DNA of 64,000 bases, from the NCBI RefSeq assembly GCF_003254395.2, contig NC_037643.1, positions 4,577,458 to 4,641,457 of the forward strand. Direction: 5' to 3'. The notes under the pieces are model-generated. The model searched no databases. It worked only from the letters and a program-made list of their open reading frames with translations, and had not been told where the DNA came from. The translations under genes were made by a program, and so were the position numbers. The DNA comes from Apis mellifera (taxonomy: Eukaryota; Arthropoda; Insecta; Hymenoptera; Apidae). Below, piece by piece: positions 48,001-61,200 of the stretch (position 1 is its first letter; every line of letters begins with the position of its first letter).

Positions 48001-49322
48001 ATCAGTTTCTGAATTTTTCTAAAATTTTTTATTAATTTTAACAGGAAAAAATAAAAACGAAGTTTAAAAAAATTGAAAAATAATATTATAAAATATTTCT
48101 TTTTATTAATATTAATATATCTTAATTAATAAAAAGATAAATACATTTTACTAGCAGGATTTTCAATTTTTTATAATTATATAACGATAAATAAATTTTG
48201 AAGTTATTTGATTCAAGTTAAAAAAAAAAAAAATCATTTCTATTAATATTCCAATTGATTATTATTTTATCAATTTAAGTGTCACATTCATATATTTATT
48301 CTTCATTTTACATCTACATAAAATACACAGAAATAAAACTATAATCTCTAATATTTGAGAATAAAACAATCTTATCTCGTTTGTAAATTTCTATGAAAAC
48401 ATTGGCATTTACATGATAAACTCGATGTTTATAGGCTTTAGTAAAATCGCTGAAAATTTGCTTGAAAAGAATTGGCTACCTGTTCATACATCGTACAAAA
48501 GTGGACTAAATTTGGAGCAAGAGAAAAAAGATAGTATTTCTCATTATCATCTTTATACCAACTTGACCGCTTTAAGAAAGAGAGATGTGTTGAAAAAAGG
48601 AAACTTTACTATAGAAATTTTAAACAAAACTGTTCTGGCTGTCGTGCGACAAAGCGAAGAAGAAGCGGTATCTCTTTTGATCAACTTCTCTAAAAATAAT
48701 ACTATCGTGGATATATCAAAGTTGGTGAACAAAAGAAATAATGCTAAAATTTACACAAGCAGCGTAAACTCCAATTTGACAGTAAAGTAAGTAATATTGG
48801 GCGAATTTCACATATCGTTTTAAATCGAATTAAAATCATATCAATACGTGAATTTATAAAAACAATAGTAAAAGTAGAAGAAAATTTTCTATGGAATAAT
48901 GACTGAAATAGATTTTTTAATTTATGGGTATTTTATTATATTTAAATCAATATGATTTAATATTTTTATTAATTCTATTAATCTTTTGTTAATTTTATTA
49001 TAATAACTGGACAATTAATGACATAAATTTAATTTCACTTTTGATATTTGATTCTAAAATATTTTCAAAAATAATTCAAATAAGTCGATTTAAATTCTTA
49101 ATTTTTTAATGATCCCAAACTTATTTAATTTATTTATTTATTATTTTATATGATAATACAATAATTTTATTATTTTTCAGTCAAACTGTAAATCCAGTGG
49201 CTATCAATATTCCTGGAGATACATCTATAATTGTAGATTCATCCACTTCAGGCGCTACTATAGTCAATTATTCAATCATGATTTTCTTATCCGCAGTGTT
49301 CATATCTTTTTTCCAACGGTAA
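41321..49322 (+). CDS. Hbg1: Alpha-glucosidase I (GH13 maltase, membrane-type), eight coding exons
   Basis: GH13 alpha-glucosidase. Coding exons: 41321-41471, 44417-44604, 45968-46267, 46566-46808, 47345-47530, 47787-47991, 48435-48786, 49181-49322. They total 1767 bases, 588 residues plus stop, which matches the length I recall for honeybee HBG I (HBG II is 580), so I name it on length and sequence recognition. Residues 1-18 or so form a signal peptide (MKSLVVVVLLLAVGLGAG). Catalytic blocks: DLVPNHTS (117-124), QPDLN, GFRIDAVPH with nucleophile Asp230, TEAYSS with acid/base Glu299, MGNHDR with stabiliser Asp361. Residues about 567-586 form a hydrophobic tail after a Ser/Gly/Ala-rich stretch, with only QR beyond it, the layout of a GPI-anchor signal. 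An Asn/Thr-rich insert lies at about residues 135-143. The gene lies in tandem with Hbg3 on the same strand. All junctions are GT-AG. Confidence 0.95.
41472..44416 (+). other. Hbg1 intron 1
   Basis: A 2945-base AT-rich intron. It contains ATGACGTCAT, a full CRE palindrome, at 41903-41912, about 590 bases from the start. Otherwise nothing recognised. Confidence 0.5.
44417..44604 (+). CDS. Hbg1: Hbg1 coding exon 2
   Basis: Completes Gly51 and runs to residue 113 (IWLSPINRSPMVDFGYDIS, ending NLK). The following phase 0 intron falls just before the VILDLVPNH block and is absent from Hbg3. Confidence 0.94.
44605..45967 (+). other. Hbg1 intron 2 with a TA microsatellite
   Basis: A 1363-base intron with a (TA)n tract with interruptions at about 45003-45052 and an A-run near 44938-44951. 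Nothing else recognised. Confidence 0.7.
45968..46267 (+). CDS. Hbg1: Hbg1 coding exon 3
   Basis: Residues 114-213, exactly 100 codons. Region I DLVPNHTSDQH, an Asn/Thr run encoded by AAT/ACT repeats (about 46027-46057), and QPDLN. The run creates N-glycosylation sequons at Asn135 and Asn140. Confidence 0.95.
46566..46808 (+). CDS. Hbg1: Hbg1 coding exon 4
   Basis: Residues 214-294. Contains nucleophile Asp230 in GFRIDAVPH and ends RDEI before a GTAAGA donor. Hbg3 has no intron at this point. Confidence 0.95.
47345..47530 (+). CDS. Hbg1: Hbg1 coding exon 5
   Basis: Residues 295-356, starting VLLTEAYSS with acid/base Glu299 and ending PNWV, the same junction as the end of Hbg3 exon 4. Confidence 0.95.
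47787..47991 (+). CDS. Hbg1: Hbg1 coding exon 6
   Basis: Residues 357-424 plus one base. MGNHDR (stabiliser Asp361), GVAVTYYGEEIGM, RTPFQWDNS. The loop before TPFQWD is shorter than in Hbg3. Confidence 0.95.
48435..48786 (+). CDS. Hbg1: Hbg1 coding exon 7
   Basis: Residues 425-541 plus two bases. End of the barrel and most of domain C (LPVHTSYKSGLNLEQEK to SSVNSNLTV). The equivalent region in Hbg3 is split by an extra intron. Confidence 0.94.
49181..49322 (+). CDS. Hbg1: Hbg1 coding exon 8 and stop
   Basis: Residues 542-588 and TAA at 49320-49322. Encodes the hydrophobic C-terminal tail (IVNYSIMIFLSAVFISFF) preceded by SSTSGA, a likely GPI-attachment region. Confidence 0.95.
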
Positions 49323-49445
49323 AATTTATTGCTTAAAAAATTTAATGTAAAAAAAAAATTAGAATATTATAAAACTAATTTTAACTAATTATTAATTAAT
49401 AAAATTCATCTTAATATCAGATTTATAGACTGAATATGTGTCCTA

Positions 49446-49451
49446 AATAAA
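49446..49451 (+). terminator. Polyadenylation hexamer of Hbg1
   Basis: AATAAA 124 bases after the stop codon, the first canonical hexamer in the downstream sequence. Confidence 0.55.
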
Positions 49452-49474
49452 ATCTTTATATTTATATGTTTATA

Positions 49475-52400
49475 TCATATATTTATATTGAATTATATTG
49501 TATGTGCCATCAAATATTGTAATTGAATTGTGTATAAAATCATGATTACGATTACAATTACTTGAATTTCTACACTCAATCGTAATTTCTATTCTGTTGA
49601 TACAGTTTTAGCATCAATATACTTTTTCATTATTCCCATAATCAAAGTTGAAATTGCAAAATAAAAAATAATCTACGCTTGATATTCGGCAGAATATTAA
49701 ACCAGAATAATTTTTAAATTCTTTTAAATTTTAAAATAATCTAAACAAATCAGGTGAATACTCTAATTTTCCTTAGGCCAAAAAGAATGGAATCATCACA
49801 TGGTAGTAATATATAATATTTTTTTTTTTTTGTAGGAGAAATCACTAATTTTTATACAAAATTACTGCAAATCATGAAATTTAACTGTAGAATTATAATA
49901 TCATTCACCAAACTTTATTTTTCTGGGATTTTCTGTTTTATGACAGTTGATCCACATCATGAACTTTCCTAAAATCAATATCCATCAATTAATATCAAGA
50001 ATAGCTCGATTTGATATTTAAATTAGACTTATAACCAAGCTGCATTGGTAATATCGCATTATCAATAATAATTATAAAGTAACAAAGTTAAAAAAATGAG
50101 AAAAGTTTCAAGAAAAAGAAGATGAATAATATCGTACAATTTATTATTTCTACAAAATTTAATCTCTTGTTAACAGATCATTTATAACGATAATGATGAA
50201 TTGAATCTTGAGGAAATTAATTTCAAATAATTCCAATGTATTTTCTTCATCCTCGTTCAACCAATCCATTTTTTTTACTATTTTAAATGAATTTATCACT
50301 CGCTTGTATATCAAATTTTGAACGACGAATTTATTTGTCATTGATCCTCGGAGAGGAATTCCAGATTTTGAACGAATCTGGAACAGAAGATATGATCCAC
50401 GTATTATCCTATAAATGGATTTCGAATAATACATAATATCACGGCTGCGTGATATATTATTAAACACCTGTTGCGCATCATTTTACAATGGAATGAAGAT
50501 TATCCGAAAAGAAAACCGAGTTTCACGATCGACAAAGAATAACGGCTATCGCCGTAGAACGATCGGTTATCGATCTCCCTGTATCTTCCTCTGATCCGAT
50601 TTCCACGGCAATCTGTCCACGCTCAACGTCACCACGCCCTCGTATCTCGGCCGGTTTCACGCAGAAATTTATGTCTCCGGATTCGCACCTGGTGAGACAG
50701 AATGGTCGATGAACGAAGGAAGAGGGAAACGCGACAGAAGGAATTACGATCGTTACCATTCCGTCCTTGGAATTCGGCCAACCGACCAACCATGAAATTC
50801 TCAAGTTGAACCTGATGTTCCATTCCCCCGAAAGTTTCATCAATTCTCAAACTCGTTTCGTACTTCTCTAAGGTATTAAGATATTGGTGGATGTATGGGA
50901 ATATATTCGTTTTCTTCGATTTTCATCGATCTTCAAAGATTTTTCGATGACATTGAGATTGAATGCATATGAAATAATAATTTTCTTGATTTTCAAGAAA
51001 AAAAAAAAAAAAATACCAAACAGTTCTTAAATCTACAAATCTAGAAAAACTAAGAGAACGTAAAATAATATTTATAATGATAAACAATTAATCAAGTAAT
51101 CAACTTTAACATCTAAATATCTTTCTAAAATTACATTAATTATCATTAAATATATATAAGTATGAAAAATAATTTAGAATATAATTTATACGTTAATTAT
51201 AAAGAATAAATTTATATTAAATGTATAAAGAACAAGAACTATTTATATTTATCTTAAATATATATATATATACATTTTTTCTTCGATATCCTACTCTACC
51301 AATAAATTTCAACTATACTACCTTTATCATAATCGTGACAAAATATTATCTTATCTTCACGCAGCATAGTTTTCATAATAAAAAAAAAATTAGCCTTATT
51401 CGACGAACGAATAGAGCTGGAAAATTTATCCACGAACAGACGATTAACAATTCAATGATTATATTCTCAAGGTATATTTATCCGTAGCTCGATTTACTCG
51501 CTTCCTCTCTTGACAAGAACGGATGACGAAATTAATCAATAAATTTAATTACGTCGACGCTAATTAATATCCCGTAAAACTCTTCCGTGGGTTCCAGAAA
51601 CTGTTCGCGGTCTTCAGAGAATACGATAATTATAGCCATGTGTAATTAAACAATAACGTAACAAATAAAGCAAAGAAAGTTTGGGAATACTTCGTGGCAA
51701 ATTTAAAAATTCGAATAATTTCGTTTTCTTTCTCACGGAGGAATTACGAAATGGTATTGATCATTAATGAAATATTAATTTATGTTAATTAAATGATAAT
51801 ATTAAAAGGATGAGATCTATCTTATGAAAACGTTATATTAATTGATATAAAGTGGAATGACAAAGTTCGGTTAACAAAAGCTTAATTAGAGTTTGGATAA
51901 TGAGACATTATATAAAATTTCATTTATATAAAGTAAACTCCACTGTAAACTCGTCTCAAATTATAACTAAGTTATACTAAATTCTAAAATTCCTATCTTA
52001 TATAATTATTGTAGGAATAAATACAATAATACGATTTGAAAATACAATAATTGAAAATAACTTGATTAATAATAAAAGTATAAGTAAAAAATTAAAATCA
52101 TTTTCCATAGAATTGATTCAATTAAGCAAAATTAAAATAATAAGTTACCTATTTATTAATATCACGTGTAATTTACGTATTAATTTATACGTTATTAATT
52201 GTCAATCAATACAATTATTCCACTGATAAATATAAAATTTTATAAGAATCGAGGACACGTCACGTGTGTGATACAATTTTTCTTATGGACATAATAACAC
52301 GTTGTTACCGTTTCGGTTTTACATTAACAAGAGCCTGAGGGCACAGAATACGAAATCATCGACACGGATTAACCAGTTTGTACGATTTTTATTTTTTACA

Positions 52401-53106
52401 AGCTGCAAAAGAATAAGATTACTTAATACAAGTTGATATTTAGAGAACGAATCTCTTATTTGGATCATATAATACAGATGCTTGAATTTTCAAATCAATT
52501 CGCAATATTATTATTGCAATATAATTTTTTAATCTTAAATACTAATTATTTTCAATGGATTAATTTGAATTTGATATTTGTTTATAATTAATGAGAATGT
52601 GTTATAATATATGCTGAATAAATTAATATGAACTAATATCTAAAATATCGTTTCTTATTAATCGTATTAAAAAACAAATGAATTGTATTCAACATTTTAT
52701 ACGATTTGAAGATCAAGATCATAGTGTTATCATAGTGTTTGTTTTTATTCATCATTCTATCGACAATAATGAGTTAAAAAAAAAAAAGAAAATACATTGA
52801 TTTTGAAAAAAGAAAGATTATTTTGATATCACAAAAAAAAAAAGATAAGATATAAAAGAATTAGATTACATTTATCCAATGCAATGTTTTAAAATGCTAC
52901 ATAATATTATTTACAAAATGTTTTTGATGTAATCGATAGAAATTATTATTATTATAGATAAATACTTCTATTGACTCATCTTATATATATTTATGAAATT
53001 TATTTCGATAAAGTGTGTATTTTTTTTTTTTTTAACTTATATAATCGTTATCGTAATTGCGAGAGAATTTGCAAATTTTATAAAATGCACACTTGTGAAA
53101 TCGTTA

Positions 53107-53137
<31 letters not shown>

Positions 53138-56100
53138 CTGAAACCAACATCTTCCGATTGAATTGCGACAATATAAAATTTCTTGCGGTCTCGCATATTG
53201 AAAAAGTACTGACGACTTATTTTGCATCGAAGTAATCCGCACACTTTCTGTTCATATTTAAAGAAGAAAACGAAAGAAAAAAAAATAGTAAAAAAAAATA
53301 GTACCGCGAATGAAGTTTATTTATAATATTGCGAAAAGAATAATGAACATACTGTCAAACTTTCGAGAATATAAAATTTTGAGAAAATTTTTTAAGAAAA
53401 CTTCAAGTTGCAAGAAATGAAGGTCTGCAAATAAACGAGATGGAGATGGATTATCACGATGAATAAAACATGCATCATCTCAAAAGGAATAATAATTGTT
53501 GATCTCACAGATGGAAAAATGGTGTATTTTTTCTTGAAAATGGAATAAATGTAGAAAACCTTATTTGATTTATTTTTAAAAATTGTATTATTAATTTCTA
53601 TGCTATTTTATAAATATATACGAAATGTATTTTAATTTTAATTAAAAAAAAATTTTAAAGAGCGAATTTGAAAGTTTCCATTCCATTGTTCAAAATATTT
53701 CAACAAAGATAATTTGAATGTTAATAGTTATTATCATTGATAACTTATTATTGAAAATTGATAAAGGAAAAAAATTATTAATACCAAAATTTAAAAAGAC
53801 ATTCAAAATGAATTTGAAGATATTATCAAAGCATTGCTGCAAATTTCGACAAGAATAATATAAAAAAAGATAAGCACAATAAAAAATATACTTTTCTAAG
53901 ATTTTATTGAAGAAGAGATCATCGAAATAGAATTCAAGAAGAATGTTTGAAAGCATACAACTACTTGAAACAAAAATAAGCAAGAAAGTAAAAGAAGAAA
54001 GGACAAAATGTATCGCTTTTTGCCTAACTATTCTATTCACTATATTATTTTCATGGTATGAATTATGCATTGACTTTAAGATATCAATATTCTCTGAATA
54101 GAATCGGTTTGTATTGCAATAGTAGATCAATGATTCGATACTATAATTCCTTAATTGTGTCTTTATTCGAATCGATCATTAATCGATGAATAGCGTAATA
54201 TAAACATTCTTGGAAACATTGAATTCAATTTGTCGAATCAATGAACACGTATTTATATGATATATGCATAACAAGCCTAATAACGAATCTTTCATCATCG
54301 TTTAAAAGGGATTTGGCTTGAGTCATTTAAAGTTTCGACTTGCACATTTGCATGAAGATATTCAAATTAACAAATTTAGTAACAAATTCAATTGTATCGT
54401 GTTTGGAACGACTAAAGTCTTCTATGTGGAAACTTGGACGAAGGCTTGTGTATGATTAGATTGGAAATAATTATGCGAATATCAATTTTGTGGAATGAAG
54501 AGAGAGATAAGGTAAAGTCGATATTATTTGCAAGTTGTTATTATTTAATTTTCGAATTTATTTCTTGTTATTTGTTGTAGATAGTAAAATGTGATAAAAG
54601 TTATAATATTTTATAGTGTTAGATGATTTGATACTTATATTTTTAAGATTTTCTTTTAAGTTGATTATCATTTTACTTTACATGTAAGTATTTTATTACT
54701 TTGTCGTTATACTGATAATAAACGCATTATTTTCAAAATAATTATTGTATATCTATATTTAAAATATGTATGTCTGTATTTAAAATATGTTTCGCAATTA
54801 CACGTGAAACACAATCGATATATAATTTATTAATAATAGTCATAGCTTTGAAACGTCTATTTTAGAGGACGAAAAAAAAAAAATTGGTAAAAAGAATGTG
54901 AAGCCTTGTTTATTAAGTTATTAACAATTTAAGTTTGCGTTAAATGAAACGACATCTTTTTTTATTTAAAATTTTCAATTGTTCATAATTCAACAAATAA
55001 GTTTCAACAGATATTTTTAAACTTTACATTTTGATTTTTAGAATTCTTCACGTCCTGTACTTCATATTGAAAAAAATAAATTGAGCAATTAACGAGACTT
55101 AAAGCAACATAATTAAAATTGCGTTAAATGATTAAAAACTTGAATGTTGAATAAAATATTCGTCCTTAAAGGAGAATGAGGAGCGAAGTCCTTTTTTCAA
55201 AAATGAAAATAACTAGTAAGAAAGATAATCAAAAGTAAGGAGGTATTGTTTTACAGTTCGACCAACATCTTTTCTTTCTTTTTTTCTTTGAAAGGATTTT
55301 TGCAAGGCGAAAGCGAGTAAAAGGTAAGTAGAAGGTAATTCTCTCGGGAACCGATAAAAGGAAGTTAGTTACGCCACGTTTCTACGATTCCATCCAATTT
55401 CTACATACGAACCGGGTATATTCTTCGTATTTCTTTACCCTCGTATCCAGGGAAAGGAAGCGTTTTCATTGAAAACCAACTTCGGATCGTGTGTCGCCTT
55501 TTTTTATTCTCCCCTCTTTTTTCCTTTCTTTTCTTTATCCGATCAAGGAACGTGCCATTACTTTTGAGGCTTGAGGATTGAAATGTTGAAATTATGACGG
55601 AAAAAAGTTTTGTTGAAAAGTTTGATATTTAAATATACTCGTTTTTCTTAAGGGTTGATTGCACTTTCGAGTTTATTAATATTGAAATATTGGGATTAAA
55701 ATAGAAAATTCATTGAAATTTAGATATTTAAAGTATTTTTAAATTGTTAAATTTCAACATTTCTAATATTCGATAAATATTTAAAAGTAATAGTTTTCGT
55801 TTAATATTTAACAAGAAGCACAAATGTTTACTAATCTTTTTTTATTGTAAAAGTGTTTCGAATAATAGAAAAATTGAAAAAGAGGCATAACAAAATTAAA
55901 TTATAACACACTATTGTTTGATTGAAAAAATATTCAATAAGATATATTCTTTTTTTTTAGATAATATTTACAGATATAAAGATAATAATTTATCAATTGA
56001 TGAACCGATTTGAAGTTATACGTTATATAATATATGCTATAAATTTCTTTTTTTACATCAAATAAATTTTGATTTACGAAGGATACAATTTAATGAAATT

Positions 56101-57079
56101 TCCAATTAAATTTCATTCAAACTTTAATGTCTGCAATGTATCTCATCTTTACAATGTATCACAAAAAGATTTCACATTGTTCTAAGACAAGTAACAAGGA
56201 CAACACCCGCGTGTGCAATGATCTGTTATAAGTTCAAAGCATAGTTCGAAGCATAAGAGCTTCCCAAAAAAGGAACAGCACGAAAGGTATCTGGCTGCAG
56301 AAGAATAGTAACGAACGAAATCCCAGTAACATGGTCGATCGCGATGCGAACGATGCAAGGCACGTAGAATCCTCTTCCAAATTTAGTCGTTGGTCGTCAA
56401 TGTGTTCGTTTTGTTGGCCGATCGGAGTTCGAAACTTGTGCACAACGAGCAAACGGAAGCTCTTTCACATTGGTTTCCCGCTAAATAACGTTACGTTTTT
56501 CTTTCACGTTCCAAAAACCGCGGAACTCGCCTCGTTTGTCTTCGATGACACGGCCACCATACGAACGGAAACGGATGTAACGCGTGAAAACGATCAATCG
56601 ACACGATTTCGTGTGAAAAATTGAAATATTAGGAACATGTTCGATAGAACAGTGTTTGTATCATGATGACTTGAAAATTTGAAAAGATAATGAAAAGATC
56701 GTGATTGCATTATTAAATGAAAATGATTGATCTCTTCAAGGAAGACGAATGAATAATTGAATGAATGATTGAATATAATTAAGATTTTAATTGCATATAA
56801 TATTAATTAAATTTAAATAACGAAAATAATTTTTTAAGATAATAGATTTTCTAATGAATTTGCGTTATACATTCAATGTATAATTGATAAACAAATATAT
56901 ATATATATATATATACAGCACTGTTCTAATTAAAATTTATAACAAATGGATATAAATAAATGCCATTTATAAATATTTTTATAATATTCCAAACTTTATA
57001 ATTTATTCGAATACTCGATTTTCTCGATTTTCTCGATTTTTCTCTGTAAACTCGTAAACATGGACCGAAAATAATTGGA
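49475..57079. other. Intergenic sequence downstream of Hbg1, no recognised gene
   Basis: AT-rich. GC-rich islands lie at about 50500-50860, 55200-55560 and 56200-56620. A hairpin ATATCACG-GCTG-CGTGATAT lies at 50436-50455, ACACGT-C-ACGTGT at 52255-52267, a 28-base A-run at 53110-53137, and TA repeats near 56898-56914. Open frames in the islands match no family I know. Confidence 0.55.
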
Positions 57080-57260
57080 AAATCTTGTTTTAAAATCACG
57101 TTAAGAATCTTAAAAGCGATCACAAACGTCAGGGGGATAACTCGATCCAAGTTAAGCGGACCAACAGGATCATTCCCTTCGACCATTTCTTGCACGGCTG
57201 CGGGCTTTATGAGTTCACTGTTCGTAATACTTTCCTCTCGAATCGCAAACAGTTCAGAAC
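57080..57260 (-). other. Coding-like patch, unassigned
   Basis: The minus strand is open and protein-like here: SELFAIREESITNSELIKP, then AAVQEMVEGNDPVGPLNLDR and VIPLTFVIAFKILNVILKQ, before turning AT-rich and lysine/isoleucine-rich. An in-frame TAA lies upstream. I recognise no family and find no convincing pair of splice sites, so an exon, a decayed exon or chance are all possible. Confidence 0.2.
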
Positions 57261-57903
57261 TAGTTTCACGATTTTATCTTACGTCAGAAGACGTAGGCGA
57301 CTAACGTGTATTGCCATCCGTGAAAATATTTTACTTACAATTTGTCTTGAAGAATTACAATACGGAAAATATTCGACGAAAATTCTTTGACGTTTAATGT
57401 GAATTGTCGTGAATATTATTTCACGTTTCGTTTTAACAGGAAAAAAAAAACTTATCTGTTTTTAAGAAATTTTTCTCGACATCAAACAAGTAAAATCTAT
57501 ATTTTAAATATAATTCAATGTCAAGTCAGTCCAGAGATATCAAGATGTTGAGAACAATTATGCAATATCGTCAAAAACAATATACAATTTCTTAAAATTA
57601 TAGATTACATTATAGATTAGTAAAAAAAAAAAATAATAATCGAATAAATCAACAAATCATTTAACATAATTATTAAAACACCAAGACTTTAATTATATAA
57701 ATTGCTATTAAGAAACTTGTTAATATCAAAAGTATATCAAAATATTAATAACATGAATTATAAGTTATCAAATATTAAAAATATTCGCAATTTAACAAAT
57801 TTTTTAAAAACATTGAAAACATTTAATCAATCGTGTCGTATTAAGATTATTAACATAAATACATAATACGAAGTCTAATCGTATAAGCAAATGCGAATCG
57901 TAT

Positions 57904-58231
57904 TATATAAAGGAACACACGACTTTCTAAATAAATTATAGGTCAGGCATGAACCGACATTATTCGCATTTGAGGAGACGAAATGGCGCGAGACTCGTGT
58001 CTTCGATCTCCGTAATATTCAGTGTTATTCAATTAACGAGTGAAGATGGATGGACGAACACTGTCTGATCACAATGGGCATCGGTAAATTGGTATCCGCG
58101 TTATTTCTGTAATAATAAAGAGGCATCGAACCGAAGATAGATGCGCACGGACGATGCTCCTCCTCGAAAACAGAATCCAGCTTGATTCAGATCGGGGTCA
58201 AACGATCGGTCGCCATCGGACCGAACTACTT
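57904..58231 (+). other. Possible first exon of an unknown gene
   Basis: TATATAAAG at 57904-57912 precedes a GC-rich stretch (about 57950-58230) that ends at the donor-like ACTT|GTAAGT (GT at 58232). No recognisable coding sequence, and no downstream exon identified. Confidence 0.2.
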
Positions 58232-61200
58232 GTAAGTTATTTTCAGTCTAGACGAAACAAATCTGGACGCGATTCCTATTCATCATTGATTCGTTGGATA
58301 TCGTTTTATAACGTATCCTACTAGGGATTTAAATTTTTGCAAGCAGATTTTTGAAAGGATCGAGGAATTGATTATAGAATCAATATTTAATACATACGTA
58401 TGTTATTTTTACATAAATCTATATGCTCTATCATTTTTTTTCAAACGTAAATTGATTAAATTCAATTAAGTAAAATAATATTCAGTAATAGAATAATATG
58501 AAAAAAAATTAAATTTTATCTTTCCTTTTTTTTTTCATTTTCTTTAGATAGACATTATGTTATCATGAAATTTTTGAGATTTTTTTTTTTTTAATTAAAA
58601 GAAGAAAAGATATTCACCACGTGTAATTATTTTTCTTAATGATAAACGAAAATTCAAAGTTGAAAAGATTTGAAGGTAGTGATCTAGTTAATTGACCATT
58701 TCTGTTTACTGTTACAAAGGGTGTGTCTAATTGACACTTTCAAACAACGTAATCTGAAATTAGAACAATTAAATTAATTAGAGCAATATGGCTGGAAACA
58801 AGGTAATATCGGTTCACCCATGTAATAAACCTACGAAGAGATACTCAATGATCACTATTTAATCAGCACTCCATCTTGACAATCAGTCAATCTTCGTTCA
58901 ATCGATCCATACCCTTCGAATTAAATCTCCTTCTCTCTTATCAATCACTGTCTACAATGTCATTCAATCACTAAACAAATTTATATAATAAATATATAGA
59001 TTTATTATGAAATTCGAAATAATTCTCTAATGTTCTTCGATTTTATATTTAATATTTTCCAATCCAGGTATCCAGATAATAGCTATTAATTAATTAAAAT
59101 ATAAAATTTTTTACTTTTCTATTTAAAGATTTTCAAATCGAATTAAATTATCGTTATTTGTTATATTTATTATCGAATATTATATTCCAAATTTAGAACT
59201 TTATTGGAAAATTATTATTAGAAAAAATTCCCAATTTTTGACAGGGTGTTATATAAAACAACAATGAAAAAGAAAAAAAATAACTAAAAATTTATGAAAT
59301 AATAACGAATAATAATATAATTAATATTATTCGTAATATAAATTGCAAATGATTAAACTAACTATTTTACGCGTGAAATCTATTTAACACGGAATTTATA
59401 GTTTTTCAATCCGCAGGTTCATAATTAATAACAATCACGCAACTTTATAATTTAATTTGAAATGCTGTACAAAGCTGTACGTTTCAATTGTCAAATAATT
59501 AAGAGAGAAATTATTGAAACTGGATTAAGGGTTCATATTATGCTTTGTTGCTTTTGCATATGCATCGGAGCATACTTGAAATGTGTTTATTAATTGTTCA
59601 AACGAATTTTCACTATGATATCGCTGAAATTAACAAGCTTTATAAATATTATTTTTTTTTCTAATAATAATTTTTTTTTTTTTAGATAAACTTCATACCA
59701 ACGAACTCTACCAAAATATTAAAATATCTGGAAACTATCTTCAATAATTATAATTTCAACATATCACGATAATCCATAAATGAAAAGGGAAAACAATCCA
59801 TCAAAATCTTATTTTCTTGATCAAAAAAAACTCGATGTATTCAAGTGCTTTTGCTTGCATGTTTCAAACCATTAAATATATGTACATACGTAATTTAAAA
59901 AAAAAAAAAGGAAAAAAGAAGGAACACTAAACAAGAAAGGGGAACATAATGCTATTGAAGGAAGGAAATTTGGTAAACTTCCCCAACGTAAGGCACCGCC
60001 CTCTATGCGCGTAAAAATACATATTGTGAAGCGAATATCATTCTTTTCTTTGGAGAGCATCTTCGTGTATATATATATATACTACACACAACGTACAACA
60101 AGTACGTCCACAGGGGCAACGAAGGAAGATTACACGACTACCTTTTTCTGTAACTTCCTCCATTCTATAGGTTTCCTTCTCATCTCTTCCTCCCTCGACT
60201 TTTTCACCGGCTTCTGTCGGCATCTCGATCCACACCTCGAGAAATGGAACATTATTTTGTATAGGGCGGACCAAAATTTCGTGGATGCGACAAGATTCTA
60301 CAACTCGAGATAAAACGAATATCCAGAGCAACGAAGTTTCGTTGGTGTCATCGCTTTTGTGGAAATCGAGTTTGAAATTTGTCAACTACTCTGCGTGGTA
60401 CGACAGAAATCTTATGGGAAAATAGAAGGATAGAGAGGGTGAGTACTATTCATCGATGAATGATTTTTAAATGCGAGATAGACAATGGTTTTTATTTTTA
60501 AAATCGTATATTATCGATTTATTTGAAATTAAATAAGTATTTTTTTCGTGGAACTTTTTTTAATGATCAGATTTATTCTCGAATGCATAGAAACATAATT
60601 TCTTTGAAATTTTATTTAAATAGAGAAATAAGAATTTTCTAATTAAATATAGTTAAAAATATAAAATGTAACTTTTTCATTTAAAGATTTTTTTTCAACT
60701 TAATTTCACTCACATTCGATATTTTGAAATTTGATTTTCTTCTTATTATTTTAGCACATATATCCTATATAACCGGGTATCCGTGAAATTGGAATTCGCC
60801 TTCTCACCCTCTCACGTATCCTTAATTAATTTATAGAAACGTTAGCCATGCGCTTTTCGCTTCGGGATACATGATGGTTTATACATAATTTGTGCTTCTG
60901 AATCTATCTTTAGAATCGAGTGTTTATCTTGGCTTTGTTGAAAAATTAATAAGAAATATGTAAATACTTGATACGTTGGTAGATATTTGATTTATTTTAA
61001 TAGAAAATAAAATGAACACGTGGATTGATAAAGTTAAATATAACAATTCGATATACTTGTGTAAGTTTGTAATAGAAGTAGAAACATGAGGAACATTTGT
61101 GAAAAGTTATTAAAAATTTTCAACGGATAATTTGTTTGAAATAAGTTAGATTTTGCAAATTTGTTGTCTTCCAAGAAAAATTGCAACTTCTAGTACATGC

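Noticed and set aside
38632..53137. Long A-runs (38632-38658, 53110-53137) as tails of retrocopies
   Set aside because: No gene-like sequence or target duplication is visible upstream of either run; simple homopolymers are common in this genome.
60005..60385. Overlapping 102- and 115-codon frames on opposite strands
   Set aside because: Both arise in a GC-richer island with no recognisable domain. Length alone is weak evidence, and the frames shadow each other.
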